The position numbers and the translations under genes are program-made. Under the pieces are notes generated by a model that ran no database searches, had not been told where the DNA came from, and worked only from the letters and a program-made list of their open reading frames with translations. DNA of 64,000 bases, from NCBI RefSeq assembly GCF_000379465.1, contig NZ_KB905392.1:1-64000 (forward strand). Direction: 5' to 3'. This document shows positions 55,998 through 64,000 of this stretch, one piece after another (position 1 is the stretch's first letter; each line of letters begins with the position of its first letter). This stretch comes from Sciscionella marina DSM 45152 (GTDB lineage: Bacteria > Actinomycetota > Actinomycetes > Mycobacteriales > Pseudonocardiaceae).

Positions 55998-56537
55998 ATG
56001 AGCCTTGAGCGTCCTACCGCCCCCGATCCCTACTCCCTGCTTCCCTCGGTCGCTTCCTTCACCGTCACCTCGGCCGATGTCGCCGACGGCGGCGCGCTGC
56101 CGGACGCCCAGGTGTTCAACGGCATGGGCGTCTCCGGGCAGAACATCTCGCCGCAGCTTTCCTGGTCCGGTGCGCCGGATGCCACGTTGTCCTATGTGGT
56201 CACCTGTTTCGATCCGGACGCGCCGATTCCCGGCGGCTTCTGGCACTGGATCGTGGCCAACATTCCGGCCTCGGTGACGTCCCTGGACACCGGTGCCGGG
56301 GCGAGCGACGACAGCCTTCCCGGCGGCTTCCACATCGCCAACGACCTCGGCATGAAGGCCTACGCCGGTTCCGCCCCGCCCGCCGGGGACGGCGACCACC
56401 GCTACTACTTCGTGGTGCACGCGGTGGATGTGGACGCGCTCGAGATCGACGGCTCGGTCAGCCCGGCCGTGGTCAGCTTCAACCTCGCCTTCCACACCCT
56501 CGGCAGGGCGATCATCACTCCGGTCTTCGGCCACTGA
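55998..56537 (+). CDS. YbhB/YbcL (PEBP, Raf-kinase-inhibitor-like) protein
   Basis: A 179-residue phosphatidylethanolamine-binding-protein homologue with N-I-S-P-Q-L-S-W-S-G-A-P, C-F-D-P-D-A-P-I-P-G-G-F-W-H-W-I-V-A-N-I-P and H-R-Y-Y-F-V-V-H-A-V-D-V. The family's bacterial role is unclear. The ATG at 55998 follows GGAGGG; a start five codons earlier is less likely. Confidence 0.93.
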   Translation: MSLERPTAPDPYSLLPSVASFTVTSADVADGGALPDAQVFNGMGVSGQNISPQLSWSGAPDATLSYVVTCFDPDAPIPGGFWHWIVANIPASVTSLDTGAGASDDSLPGGFHIANDLGMKAYAGSAPPAGDGDHRYYFVVHAVDVDALEIDGSVSPAVVSFNLAFHTLGRAIITPVFGH

Positions 56538-56545
56538 GCCGGCGC

Positions 56546-56580
56546 GCGCGCCCGTCCGGAATGTCACCGGGCGGGCGCGC
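56546..56580. terminator. GC-rich hairpin after the PEBP gene
   Basis: GCGCGCCCGTCCGG (56546-56559) pairs with CCGGGCGGGCGCGC (56567-56580), with one G-T pair, around a seven-base loop. No T run follows. It separates the PEBP gene from mtr. Confidence 0.6.
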
Positions 56581-56620
56581 GTTGGCATTCCGGAAGGCAA
56601 CCACGGACAAGGAACGGCGC

Positions 56621-58003
56621 ATGCGGCACTTCGATCTGGTGATCATCGGCACCGGTTCGGCGAACTCCATTCTCGGACCGGAATTCGCCGGCAAATCGGT
56701 CGCGCTGATCGAGCACGGCACTTTCGGCGGCACCTGCCTCAACGTCGGCTGCATCCCGACCAAGATGTTCGTGCACACCGCCGATATCGCGGCGACGCCA
56801 GGGCATTCCTCGGCCTTCGGGGTGGACGAGACGCTCGACGCGGTGCACTGGCCGAAGATCCGGGACCGGATCTTCGGGCGGATCGACCCGATCGCGGCCG
56901 GTGGCCGGGACTACCGGATCAACCACGCGGACAACGAGAACGTCACCGTGTTCGAGGCACACGCGGTGTTCAGCGGACCGAAAACCCTGACGCTGAGCCC
57001 GAACGACGGCGGCGCGCCCGAGGAGATCAGCAGCGAGACCATCGTGGTCGCCGCGGGCGGGCGCCCGGTGATTCCACCGATCGAGGGCATCGAATCGAGT
57101 GGTTACCACACCTCGAACACGATCATGCGCCTCGAGCGGCTGCCACGGCGGCTGGCGATTCTCGGTTCCGGGTTCATCGCCGCCGAGTTCGCGCACGTGT
57201 TCGCCGCGCTCGGCGTCGAGGTCACGCTGATCGCCCGTTCCTCGGCGATCCTGCGGGCCGAGGACGAGACCGTCAGCGAACGCATCACCGAACTGCTCGG
57301 AGCGCGGTTCGCGCTGCGTCTCGATGCGCGTACCGAACGCGTGGCGCGCACCGGGGACGAGGTCACCCTGCACATCGCGGGGCAGGACCCGGTGGTCGCG
57401 GACGAACTGCTGGTGGCCGTGGGCCGCACACCGAACACGGACACCCTGAACGTGGCGGCCGCGGGCCTGGAGACCCGGGAGAGCGGTCATCTCGTCGTGG
57501 ACGAGTATCAGCGCACCTCGGTGCCCGGGATCTACGCGCTCGGCGATGTGTCCAGCGAGCACGAGCTCAAGCACGTGGCCAATCACGAGGAACGGGTGGT
57601 GCAGCACAACCTGCTGCACCCGGACGAGCCGGTCGCCAGTGATCACCGCTATGTGCCGCACGCGGTGTTCACCGCACCGCAGATCGCCGCCGTGGGGCTC
57701 ACCGAACGCGCCGCACGCGAGGCCGGGATCGACTACACCGTCGCCGTCCAGGACTATGCGGGCATCGCGTACGGCTGGGCGATGGAGGACACCACCGGCT
57801 TCGCGAAACTGTTGGCCGACAAGAAGACCGGGCTGCTCATCGGTGCGCACATCATCGGCCCGCAGGCCCCGACGCTCATCCAGCCGCTCATTCAGGCGAT
57901 GAGTTTCGGCCTGCCCGCCATGGAGATGGCGCGCGGCCAGTACTGGATCCACCCGGCGATGCCCGAGCTGATCGAGAACGCGCTGCTGAACCTGGAACTC
58001 TGA
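56621..58003 (+). CDS. mtr: Mycothione reductase
   Basis: A 460-residue flavoprotein disulfide reductase that keeps mycothiol reduced with NADPH. The N-terminus has G-T-G-S-A-N-S and the redox disulfide G-G-T-C-L-N-V-G-C-I-P-T-K; I-L-G-S-G-F-I-A-A-E-F binds NADPH; Y-A-L-G-D-V and the C-terminal H-P-A-M-P-E-L-I-E-N-A-L complete the active site. The short G-T-G-S-A-N-S FAD loop is typical of Mtr rather than glutathione reductase. The ATG at 56621 was chosen over 56561. Confidence 0.94.
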   Translation: MRHFDLVIIGTGSANSILGPEFAGKSVALIEHGTFGGTCLNVGCIPTKMFVHTADIAATPGHSSAFGVDETLDAVHWPKIRDRIFGRIDPIAAGGRDYRINHADNENVTVFEAHAVFSGPKTLTLSPNDGGAPEEISSETIVVAAGGRPVIPPIEGIESSGYHTSNTIMRLERLPRRLAILGSGFIAAEFAHVFAALGVEVTLIARSSAILRAEDETVSERITELLGARFALRLDARTERVARTGDEVTLHIAGQDPVVADELLVAVGRTPNTDTLNVAAAGLETRESGHLVVDEYQRTSVPGIYALGDVSSEHELKHVANHEERVVQHNLLHPDEPVASDHRYVPHAVFTAPQIAAVGLTERAAREAGIDYTVAVQDYAGIAYGWAMEDTTGFAKLLADKKTGLLIGAHIIGPQAPTLIQPLIQAMSFGLPAMEMARGQYWIHPAMPELIENALLNLEL

Positions 58004-58222
58004 GCGGCGCCGGGAATTCCCGGCCGGTCAGCGCGATCCCGGAGGCGAGCAGCAGCGTGGGATCGACGACAGCGGCAGACGATCAGCAGCACCCCGGCGG
58101 CACAGGTGAGGGTGAGCAGCACGAAGCCCAGCCCTGCCGGGTGTACCCCTGGGAAACGCCGAAGTGAGCGAGAGCCCGGTGATACCGCGCACCAGCCGGC
58201 CGATCCCGATGCCGATCGCCAG
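58004..58222 (-). pseudogene. Decayed membrane-protein remnant between mtr and the MFS gene
   Basis: On the minus strand hydrophobic, coding-like segments follow one another in three different frames: L-A-I-G-I-G-I-G-R-L (directly past the MFS stop), G-L-G-F-V-L-L-T-L-T-C-A-A-G-V-L-L-I, then V-V-D-P-T-L-L-L-A-S-G-I-A-L-T-G. This looks like the eroded end of a transporter-like gene. Family unknown. Confidence 0.35.
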
Positions 58223-59491
58223 TCAGACGTGGCGAGCGCGTCCGGCGATCACACCGAGCACCAGTTCCACGCACAGCACCGCCAGCACCACGATCAGCGA
58301 GACCGTCCAGCTACCGGTCGCCCCGTGCAGCAGGCCGAACAGCAGCGGCCCACTCGCCGCGACCACGTACCCGAAACCCTGAGCCATGGCCGAGAGCCGG
58401 GTCGCATCGTGCGAGTCCTTGGCCCGCAGCGCGACCACCCCGAGCGCAAGCGAGAACACGCCCATTCCGGCACCGATCAGCACCGCCCACAGCCACGGCG
58501 CGGCCGTCGGGGCGAACAGCAGCCCGAGGAACCCGAGCATGGCCACGATGATCATCCCGGCGATCCATCCCGACTGGGTTTTGCTCCGGATCGCGATCGG
58601 GGCGACGATCAGGGACAGCGGCACACCGAGCACACTCAGCACGGCGAGCATCAGACCCGCCTGGTCGCGCGGTACGCCGTAACTGACGAACAGTTCGGTG
58701 ATCCACCCCATGGCCACATAGGCCACGAGCGACTGGGTACCGAAGAAGCCGGTGATCGCCCAGGCGAGCGGGCTGCGCAACAGTGAGGTCTTGCGGGTGC
58801 CCGGTTCCGCGGCGGCCACGGTGCGCTTGGCGTGCCCGTGCCGCGCACCCAGTCCCCAGATGATCAGAGCGGCCACCCCGAGCAGCGCCCACGCCCCCAC
58901 CGCGAGCCGCCAGTCGCCGAGGCCTCGGTTCAGCGGCGGGGTCAGCGCACTGGCCAGTGCCGCACCGGTGTTCAGCGCGGCGGTGTACAGACCGGTGGCC
59001 AGGCCGACCCGGTTCGGGAAGGACTCCTTCACCACCACCGGGATGAGCACGTTGCCGATCGCGATCCCGCCGGCCGCGATGAAGGTCCCGGCGAGCACCA
59101 CGGCCTCGCCGTCCACGACGCGCAGGATCAGCCCGAAGGTCAGCACGACCAGCGCCGTAGCCACCGCGCGGGCCATACCGAGGCGCCTGCCCAGCCAGGG
59201 ACCGGCCACCGCGGCGATCCCGAAACACACCGTGGGCAGCGCGGTGAGCACGCTGGCCCACAGCGAGGAGGCGCCCAGATCGGTGCGCACCTCGCCGAGA
59301 ATCGAGGACATGCTGGTCACCGCGGGCCGGAAGTTCGCCGCGGCGAGGATGACACCGATCAGCAGTAGCGGCGTGCCGACGAGGGCCGCGTGCTTGCTGC
59401 GGATGACCTCTTCCGAAGCGCCGGTGTTCATCAGTTCGACGCTATGCCCCTGCACCTGGTCCTGGGGTGTCGAATCATGGATTCCCGCCAT
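58223..59491 (-). CDS. MFS transporter, CynX/NimT (cyanate/nitroimidazole) type
   Basis: A 422-residue, 12-helix transporter with a 35-residue hydrophilic N-terminal tail. I-L-A-A-A-N-F-R-P-A-V-T-S in helix 1, G-R-R-L-G after helix 2, and P-V-V-V-K-E-S-F-P in the helix 4-5 loop match the CynX subfamily. The substrate is unknown. It is divergent from a GntR regulator across 48 bp that contain a TGCTACCGTAGCA dyad, so it is a probable target of that regulator. Confidence 0.9.
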   Translation of the reverse strand: MAGIHDSTPQDQVQGHSVELMNTGASEEVIRSKHAALVGTPLLLIGVILAAANFRPAVTSMSSILGEVRTDLGASSLWASVLTALPTVCFGIAAVAGPWLGRRLGMARAVATALVVLTFGLILRVVDGEAVVLAGTFIAAGGIAIGNVLIPVVVKESFPNRVGLATGLYTAALNTGAALASALTPPLNRGLGDWRLAVGAWALLGVAALIIWGLGARHGHAKRTVAAAEPGTRKTSLLRSPLAWAITGFFGTQSLVAYVAMGWITELFVSYGVPRDQAGLMLAVLSVLGVPLSLIVAPIAIRSKTQSGWIAGMIIVAMLGFLGLLFAPTAAPWLWAVLIGAGMGVFSLALGVVALRAKDSHDATRLSAMAQGFGYVVAASGPLLFGLLHGATGSWTVSLIVVLAVLCVELVLGVIAGRARHV

Positions 59492-59494
59492 GGC

Positions 59495-59507
59495 TGCTAC
59501 CGTAGCA
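59495..59507. promoter_or_regulatory. Candidate GntR operator in the MFS/GntR divergent region
   Basis: TGCTACCGTAGCA is a 5-3-5 inverted repeat lying four bases from the MFS start and 33 from the regulator start. Its size and position fit a FadR/GntR site controlling both genes. Confidence 0.5.
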
Positions 59508-59539
59508 AACGTAGGATCTTCGGATGAAGGGACGTTAGG

Positions 59540-60214
59540 ATGGCCTTAGTCACCACTCAGCGGACCGGACTCGTGGACCAGGTCATCGAGCAGATGCGGA
59601 CCGCGGTCACCGAAGGGGAATGGCCGATCGGCGAACGGATTCCCACCGAGTCCGAGCTCGTCACCTCGCTGGGCGTGGGCAGGAATACGGTTCGCGAGGC
59701 GGTCCGCGCGCTCTCCCACTCCGGACTCCTCGAGGTCCGGCAGGGCGACGGCACCTATGTCCGGGCCACCAGCGAACTCTCCGGGGCGATGCGCCGGCTG
59801 TGCACCGATGAACTGCGCGAGGCGCTCGAAGTGCGGCGGATGATCGAGGCGGACGGTGCCTACCACGCGGCGCTGCGCAGGACGGACGCCGATATCGAAG
59901 CACTGCGAACCGCACTGCACGAGCGCAATGCGACCGTTTACGGGGACGACGATGCCGCCGCGATCGAGGCCGATTTCCAGCTGCATCTGCTGATCATCGA
60001 CTGCGCGCACAACACGCTGCTCGCCGAGCTCTACCGGGGCCTGATGGAGACGATGCGGGCCAGCGTCGCGACCACGTTCAACCGGGATGACAAATACCAG
60101 GACGACCAGATCATGCACGACGCCCTGGTCGAGGCGATCGTCTCCGGCGATGCCGAGCGCGCCGCGCGCGAGGCGGGCGGCTTCTTCGAGGACCTGCTGC
60201 GCAGGCACACCTGA
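59540..60214 (+). CDS. GntR family regulator, FadR/FCD subfamily
   Basis: A 224-residue regulator with an N-terminal winged helix (I-G-E-R-I-P-T-E-S-E-L-V-T-S-L-G-V-G-R-N-T-V-R-E-A-V-R-A-L) and an FCD effector domain with E-V-R-R-M-I-E, D-x-x-F-H-type metal ligands (E-A-D-F-Q-L-H) and H-D-A-L-V-E-A-I. The ligand is probably a small carboxylate. It is followed after 3 bp by a VOC gene. Confidence 0.93.
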   Translation: MALVTTQRTGLVDQVIEQMRTAVTEGEWPIGERIPTESELVTSLGVGRNTVREAVRALSHSGLLEVRQGDGTYVRATSELSGAMRRLCTDELREALEVRRMIEADGAYHAALRRTDADIEALRTALHERNATVYGDDDAAAIEADFQLHLLIIDCAHNTLLAELYRGLMETMRASVATTFNRDDKYQDDQIMHDALVEAIVSGDAERAAREAGGFFEDLLRRHT

Positions 60215-60217
60215 ACC

Positions 60218-60613
60218 ATGAACCGGCTCGGCCTCATCACCCTGGTGGTACCCGACTACGACGAGGCGATCGACTTCTACGTTCGCGTCCTCGGTTTCGA
60301 ACTGCTCGAGGACACCAGGATCGAGGAACACAAGCGATGGGTCGTGGTACGCCCGCGCGAGGCGAGCGAGACCGGACTGCTGCTGGCCCGCGCCGCGACC
60401 GGCAGACAGCGCGCCAGCATCGGCGAACAGACCGGCGGCCGGGTCGGTTTCTTCTTGTACACCACGGATTTCCCAGGCGAGTACCGCAGGCTGCACGCGG
60501 CCGGGGTGCGGTTCGAGGAACAACCGAGGCACGAACCGTACGGGACCGTCGCAGTGTTCACCGACCCGTACGGGAACCGCTGGGACCTGCTCGAACCGAT
60601 AGACTCGCGGTGA
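60218..60613 (+). CDS. VOC (glyoxalase/bleomycin resistance) family protein
   Basis: A 131-residue two-repeat VOC protein: V-V-P-D-Y-D-E-A-I-D-F-Y-V-R-V-L-G-F at the N-terminus, and F-T-D-P-Y-G-N-R-W-D-L-L-E-P at the C-terminus, which carries the metal-site glutamate. The function of these stand-alone units is variable. The stop overlaps the next ATG (TGATG). Confidence 0.9.
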   Translation: MNRLGLITLVVPDYDEAIDFYVRVLGFELLEDTRIEEHKRWVVVRPREASETGLLLARAATGRQRASIGEQTGGRVGFFLYTTDFPGEYRRLHAAGVRFEEQPRHEPYGTVAVFTDPYGNRWDLLEPIDSR

Positions 60614-61503
60614 TGCAGTCCCCCACTCCGACCGTGCTCAGCGAACCGCGGTGGCACAAGCGCATGCTGGCGCACCGGCGGCGGATGGACGCGCTGCTCG
60701 AACCGCACCGGCGGCGCCGTGCGGCGAGCCAGCGGCACCCGGTCTACGACTTCCTGTTCACCTACTACTCGCACCGGCCAAGCAAACTCGCGCGCTGGCA
60801 CCCCGGCCACGGCGTGCTCCTCTCCGGCACGGGGACGGACGAGTTCCTGGCCCACAAGGAATACCGCGCTTTCACCGAGGGTGTCGCGCTCGATCCGGAA
60901 GCCTGTACCGGCTCGCGCCTGCACACCGTGGAGTTCTACCGCGCACTGCTCGCCGCGACCGCGTCCCGGCGCGCCCGGCTGAACTGCTTCGGCCTGCACG
61001 AGTGGGCCATGGTCTACCGGCAGGATCCGGATCAGGTGCGGCACGCGGACTATCCGCTGCGGCTCGGTGGCGCGGGCACCGATGCGGTACTCGAATCACA
61101 GCAGGTGCGCTGCGGTCACTACGACGCGTTCCGGTTCTTCACCGAACCGGCCCGCCCGCGCAATACGCTGACCCCGACGCGGGAGCGCCAGATCGAGCTC
61201 GAGCAGCCCGGCTGTCTGCACGCGAACATGGATCTGTACAAGGCCGCCTACAAGCTCGATCCGTTCATTCCCGCGGAACTGGTCGCCGACTGTTTCGAGC
61301 TCGCCGCCGATATCCGTGAACTGGACATGTGCGCCAGTCCCTACGACCTCTCGGCGCTCGGCTACGAACCGGTGCGCATCGAAACCCCGCAGGGCCGCGC
61401 GGAATACGCCGCCCGGCAGGCCGAGTTCGCCGATCGGGCCGAACCGCTGCGCGCCGAACTCGTGCGCCAGTGCGACTCGATCCTCGACTGGGCCGCTAGC
61501 TGA
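60613..61503 (+). CDS. Conserved actinobacterial protein often labelled 3-methyladenine DNA glycosylase
   Basis: A 296-residue protein with [34 protein letters not shown] and [13 protein letters not shown]. Homologues carry the DNA-glycosylase label in databases, but I see no helix-hairpin-helix or AAG fold, so the label is doubtful. Invariant His, Cys and Trp residues suggest an enzyme. It forms an operon with the GntR and VOC genes and overlaps cobQ tail-to-tail by 8 bp. Confidence 0.7.
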   Translation: MQSPTPTVLSEPRWHKRMLAHRRRMDALLEPHRRRRAASQRHPVYDFLFTYYSHRPSKLARWHPGHGVLLSGTGTDEFLAHKEYRAFTEGVALDPEACTGSRLHTVEFYRALLAATASRRARLNCFGLHEWAMVYRQDPDQVRHADYPLRLGGAGTDAVLESQQVRCGHYDAFRFFTEPARPRNTLTPTRERQIELEQPGCLHANMDLYKAAYKLDPFIPAELVADCFELAADIRELDMCASPYDLSALGYEPVRIETPQGRAEYAARQAEFADRAEPLRAELVRQCDSILDWAAS

Positions 61504-62968
61504 GCAGTTCCCGGAGCACCTCCGTGTCGAGGTGGTCCGCGACGAGGTCCCCGAGCAAATCGAGCTGCGCGGCACGGATCTCCGCGAAGTGAATCCCGCC
61601 CGCAGCACGGAAATCACGCTTCGCGTGACCGGCCGCCCAATCCAGCAGCGTGCGGCGGAACGCGTCGTTCTCGCACAGCCCGTGCCAGTGGGTGGCGGCG
61701 ATCGGACCGGCCAGGGCCCCGTCACCGCTGTCCACGAGCGGGTCGACCGCGCCGCGGCGGGCGACCAGGCCGTGGTGGATCTCGTAGCCGCGCACCGCCT
61801 GCCCCAGCGCCGACCCTTCCGGATTGCGCAGCGTCTTGGTCGGTGCGAACTCGATGTCCAGATCGAGCAGGCCGAGCCCGGAAACCGCCCCCTTACCGGA
61901 TTCCACTGTGTCCACAATGGCCTTTCCGAGCATCTGGAAACCGCCGCAGATGCCGAGCAGCGGCTTCCCCTCGGCCACGTGCTGCTCGATCACTGCGGCA
62001 AGACCGGTGTGCCGCAACCAGTCCAGGTCGTCCACAGTGGACTTCGTACCGGGGAGCACGATCAGATCGGCATCCGCGCAGGAGCCTGGATCGGTGACGA
62101 ACCGCGCCGCTACCCCAGGTTCGCAGGCGAGGGCATCGATATCGGTGCCGTTCGAGATCCGGGGCAGGCGCACCACGGCGACCCGCAGCCAGCGGTTGCC
62201 GACCGGTGGGGCCGGGCGGCCGATCGGTGTCGAGTCCGCATAGGACAGTGAATCCTCGGCATCCAGCCACAGCCGCGGCTCGTAGGGAAGCACGCCGTAG
62301 CACGGCCTTCCGGTGAGCGCGGAGAGCTGTTCCAGACCCGGTTCGAGCAGCGCGCGTTCACCACGGAACTTATTGATCACGAAGCCGCGCACCAGTTCCC
62401 GGTCCGCCTCCTCGAGCAGGTTCAGCGTCCCGTAGAACTGCGCGAAAACCCCGCCCCGGTCGATGTCCCCGACGACGAGCACCGGCAGATCGCGCGCCCT
62501 CGCCAGGCCCATGTTCGCGATGTCACTGGCCCGCAGGTTGATCTCGGCCGGTGAGCCGGCGCCCTCGCACACCACGACATCGTGGTCCGCGCGTAGTTCG
62601 TCCAATGTGGACACGACGGTACCGAGCAGGGCGGATTTCCGCTCGTGGTACGACATCGCGGTGACCGAGCCATCGACCTGTCCGCGTACCACGACCTGCG
62701 AACTGCGGTCACTGCCCGGTTTGAGCAGCACCGGATTGAGCCGGACATCCGGTTCGATTCCGGCCGCGAGCGCCTGCATCGCCTGGGCGCGCCCGATCTC
62801 CCCGCCATCCGGGGTGACGACGGAGTTGTTCGACATGTTCTGCGCCTTGAACGGGGCCACGGACACCCCCTTGCGGGCCAGCCAGCGGCAGATGCCCGCG
62901 ACGAGCACGCTCTTGCCCGCGTCCGATGTGGTCCCGGCGACCAGCAGGGAACCCTTCATTCCAGCCAT
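61496..62968 (-). CDS. cobQ: Cobyric acid synthase
   Basis: A 490-residue amidotransferase that amidates side chains b, d, e and g of adenosylcobyrinate diamide. P-loop region [29 protein letters not shown], then a class I glutaminase domain with [10 protein letters not shown] and G-Y-E-I-H-H-G. It is separated from the other cob genes by 8 kb and shows no riboswitch of its own in the region read. It overlaps the cupin gene upstream by 13 bp. Confidence 0.96.
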   Translation of the reverse strand: MAGMKGSLLVAGTTSDAGKSVLVAGICRWLARKGVSVAPFKAQNMSNNSVVTPDGGEIGRAQAMQALAAGIEPDVRLNPVLLKPGSDRSSQVVVRGQVDGSVTAMSYHERKSALLGTVVSTLDELRADHDVVVCEGAGSPAEINLRASDIANMGLARARDLPVLVVGDIDRGGVFAQFYGTLNLLEEADRELVRGFVINKFRGERALLEPGLEQLSALTGRPCYGVLPYEPRLWLDAEDSLSYADSTPIGRPAPPVGNRWLRVAVVRLPRISNGTDIDALACEPGVAARFVTDPGSCADADLIVLPGTKSTVDDLDWLRHTGLAAVIEQHVAEGKPLLGICGGFQMLGKAIVDTVESGKGAVSGLGLLDLDIEFAPTKTLRNPEGSALGQAVRGYEIHHGLVARRGAVDPLVDSGDGALAGPIAATHWHGLCENDAFRRTLLDWAAGHAKRDFRAAGGIHFAEIRAAQLDLLGDLVADHLDTEVLRELLS

Positions 62969-63261
62969 TCGGTGACGATGCGCTCGCTCTCGTGGATGTG
63001 CACCGCCTCATAGGTCTCCAGGACCGTGAACCGGTGCGGGATGTTCGCCGGGGCGACGAGGATCTGCCCGCCCCGGCCCTCGATCTGCTCGTCGCCGATG
63101 GTGAACAGCGCGCGGCCGCTGCGGATGACGAACGTCTCGGCGTAGGGATGCCGGTGCAGCCGTGGACCGCTGCCCGGCTCCGTGCCCGGTTCGATGATGA
63201 GCGAGACACCCGAGCCGAAGTCCGCTCCGTCGTGGTTCCCGCTCCACAATGCGGTCGTCAT
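62956..63261 (-). CDS. Cupin-domain protein
   Basis: A 101-residue single cupin with metal-binding motifs [13 protein letters not shown] and [10 protein letters not shown]. The role is unknown. It starts at ATG 63261 and overlaps the start of cobQ by 13 bp, so the two are probably cotranscribed. Confidence 0.88.
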   Translation of the reverse strand: MTTALWSGNHDGADFGSGVSLIIEPGTEPGSGPRLHRHPYAETFVIRSGRALFTIGDEQIEGRGGQILVAPANIPHRFTVLETYEAVHIHESERIVTEWLE

Positions 63262-63283
63262 GCCCGGAAACGATACGCCGCGC

Positions 63284-64000
63284 TCAGGGCAGTGTCAGTA
63301 TCTCGGCGCCGTCCGCGTTCACCACGAGGGTGTGCTCGAACTGCGCGGTCCAGCTCTTGTCCTTGGTGGTCACCGTCCAGTCGTCGGACCACACGTCGTA
63401 GTCGATACCGCCCAGCGTGATCATCGGCTCGATCGTGAAGGTCATCCCCTCCTCGATCACGGTGTCCACGGAGGGCTCGTCGTAGTGCAGCACGACGAGA
63501 CCGGAGTGGAAGGAGCGGGCGATGCCGTGCCCGGTGAAGTCCCGGACCACCCCGTAGCCGAACCGGTTGGCGTAGGCCTCGATCACCCTGCCGACCACGT
63601 TGAGCTGGCGTCCGGGCCGTACCGCCTTGATCGCGCGCATGGTGGCCTCGTGGGTGCGCTCGACCAGTTGCCGCGCCTGTTCGCCGACCTCCCCGGAGAG
63701 GAACGTCGCGTTGGTGTCCCCGTGCACGCCGTCGATGAACGCGGTCACATCGATGTTCACGATGTCCCCGTCCTCGATCATGGTGGAGTCCGGGATGCCG
63801 TGGCAGATGACCTCGTTCAGCGAGACACAGCAGGACTTGGGGAAATGCCGGTAGCCGAGGGTGGAGGGATAGGCGTTGTTGTCGCAGAGGAACTCGTGGA
63901 TCACGGCGTCCACGTCATCGGTCGTGGCCCCCGGCCGCACCGCCTGGCCACCGACCTGCAGAGCCTGCGCGGCGATCTTCGAGGCGACCCGCATCTTCTC
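63284..64000 (-). CDS. map: Methionine aminopeptidase, type I (N-terminus outside the window)
   Basis: 238 residues plus stop are visible; the frame is open to the window edge and the first few dozen residues are missing. The dinuclear metal ligands are in [32 protein letters not shown] and Q-F-E-H-T-L-V-V. It removes the initiator methionine from new proteins. It lies 22 bp upstream of the cupin gene on the same strand. Confidence 0.95.
   Translation of the reverse strand, partial: EKMRVASKIAAQALQVGGQAVRPGATTDDVDAVIHEFLCDNNAYPSTLGYRHFPKSCCVSLNEVICHGIPDSTMIEDGDIVNIDVTAFIDGVHGDTNATFLSGEVGEQARQLVERTHEATMRAIKAVRPGRQLNVVGRVIEAYANRFGYGVVRDFTGHGIARSFHSGLVVLHYDEPSVDTVIEEGMTFTIEPMITLGGIDYDVWSDDWTVTTKDKSWTAQFEHTLVVNADGAEILTLP

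Overview
The window is high-GC actinobacterial DNA. Several marks point to a mycolata/Pseudonocardiales-type organism, most likely Pseudonocardiaceae: RbpA, WhiA, OpcA, mycothione reductase, a mycothiol-type DinB protein, two F420-type oxidoreductase families, many GTG starts, and a gene order close to the Mycobacterium tuberculosis Rv1408-Rv1451 block (rpe, rib genes, uvrC-rapZ-yvcK-whiA, gap-pgk-tpiA-secG, pgl-opcA-zwf-tal-tkt, ctaB). The genus call is an inference. No rRNA, tRNA or CRISPR array was seen.

Layout. 1-1.4 kb: an IS110-family insertion sequence. 1.5-4 kb: a DinB-like protein, an alpha/beta hydrolase and ctaB. 4.3-15.2 kb: a pentose-phosphate operon (tkt-tal-pgi-zwf-opcA-pgl) with a PLP decarboxylase and a sedolisin-type protease inserted before pgl, then an orphan histidine kinase. 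16.3-25.5 kb (minus strand): uvrC-rapZ-yvcK-whiA-gap-pgk-tpiA-secG-rbpA. 25.5-34.6 kb is accessory: azoreductase/ECF sigma pair, a sugar porter with a GH172 (DUF2961) enzyme and two tandem beta-propeller glycosidases, a secreted protease, DUF2000, AraC and GyrI-like proteins. 34.6-38.6 kb: riboflavin genes and rpe. 38.6-46.2 kb: TetR, LLM oxidoreductase, a P1B-4 metal ATPase with its NmtR-like sensor, a methyltransferase, an XRE/GNAT divergent pair and a frameshifted MFS gene. 46.3-53.9 kb: adenosine-deaminase family gene and a cobalamin operon (chelatase-cobO-cobB-cobL-cobA) under a B12 riboswitch. 53.9-64 kb: a BioF-like protein lacking its lysine, a trypsin, PEBP, mycothione reductase, a CynX-type MFS/GntR pair, cobQ, a cupin and map (cut by the window edge).

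The most unusual signal is a set of four tiny open reading frames (26-29 codons) that exactly bridge gaps between operon neighbours: tal-pgi, pgk-tpiA, and two in tandem between the sugar porter and the GH172 gene. Each begins on an RTGA overlap with the stop of the gene before it and ends on an RTGA overlap with the start of the next gene (or next mini-ORF), carrying that gene's Shine-Dalgarno sequence inside it. The peptides share an N-terminal M-T-x-L-[AS]-R-S pattern. Between the pgi/tpiA pair and the porter pair the shared residues use different codons, which argues for selection on the peptide. They look like translational-coupling linkers, perhaps derived from a mobile repeat.

A second repeat family has three copies of about 180 bp. 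Two form an inverted pair on either side of yvcK. The third, at 32.9-33.1 kb, keeps the same hairpin through a compensatory A-T to G-C change and contains a four-unit hairpin array. Other points of note are a 152-bp perfectly identical tract between the two tandem glycosidases, a BioF-like protein whose PLP lysine codon reads ACG (Thr), and an MFS gene broken by two extra bases in a CG run.
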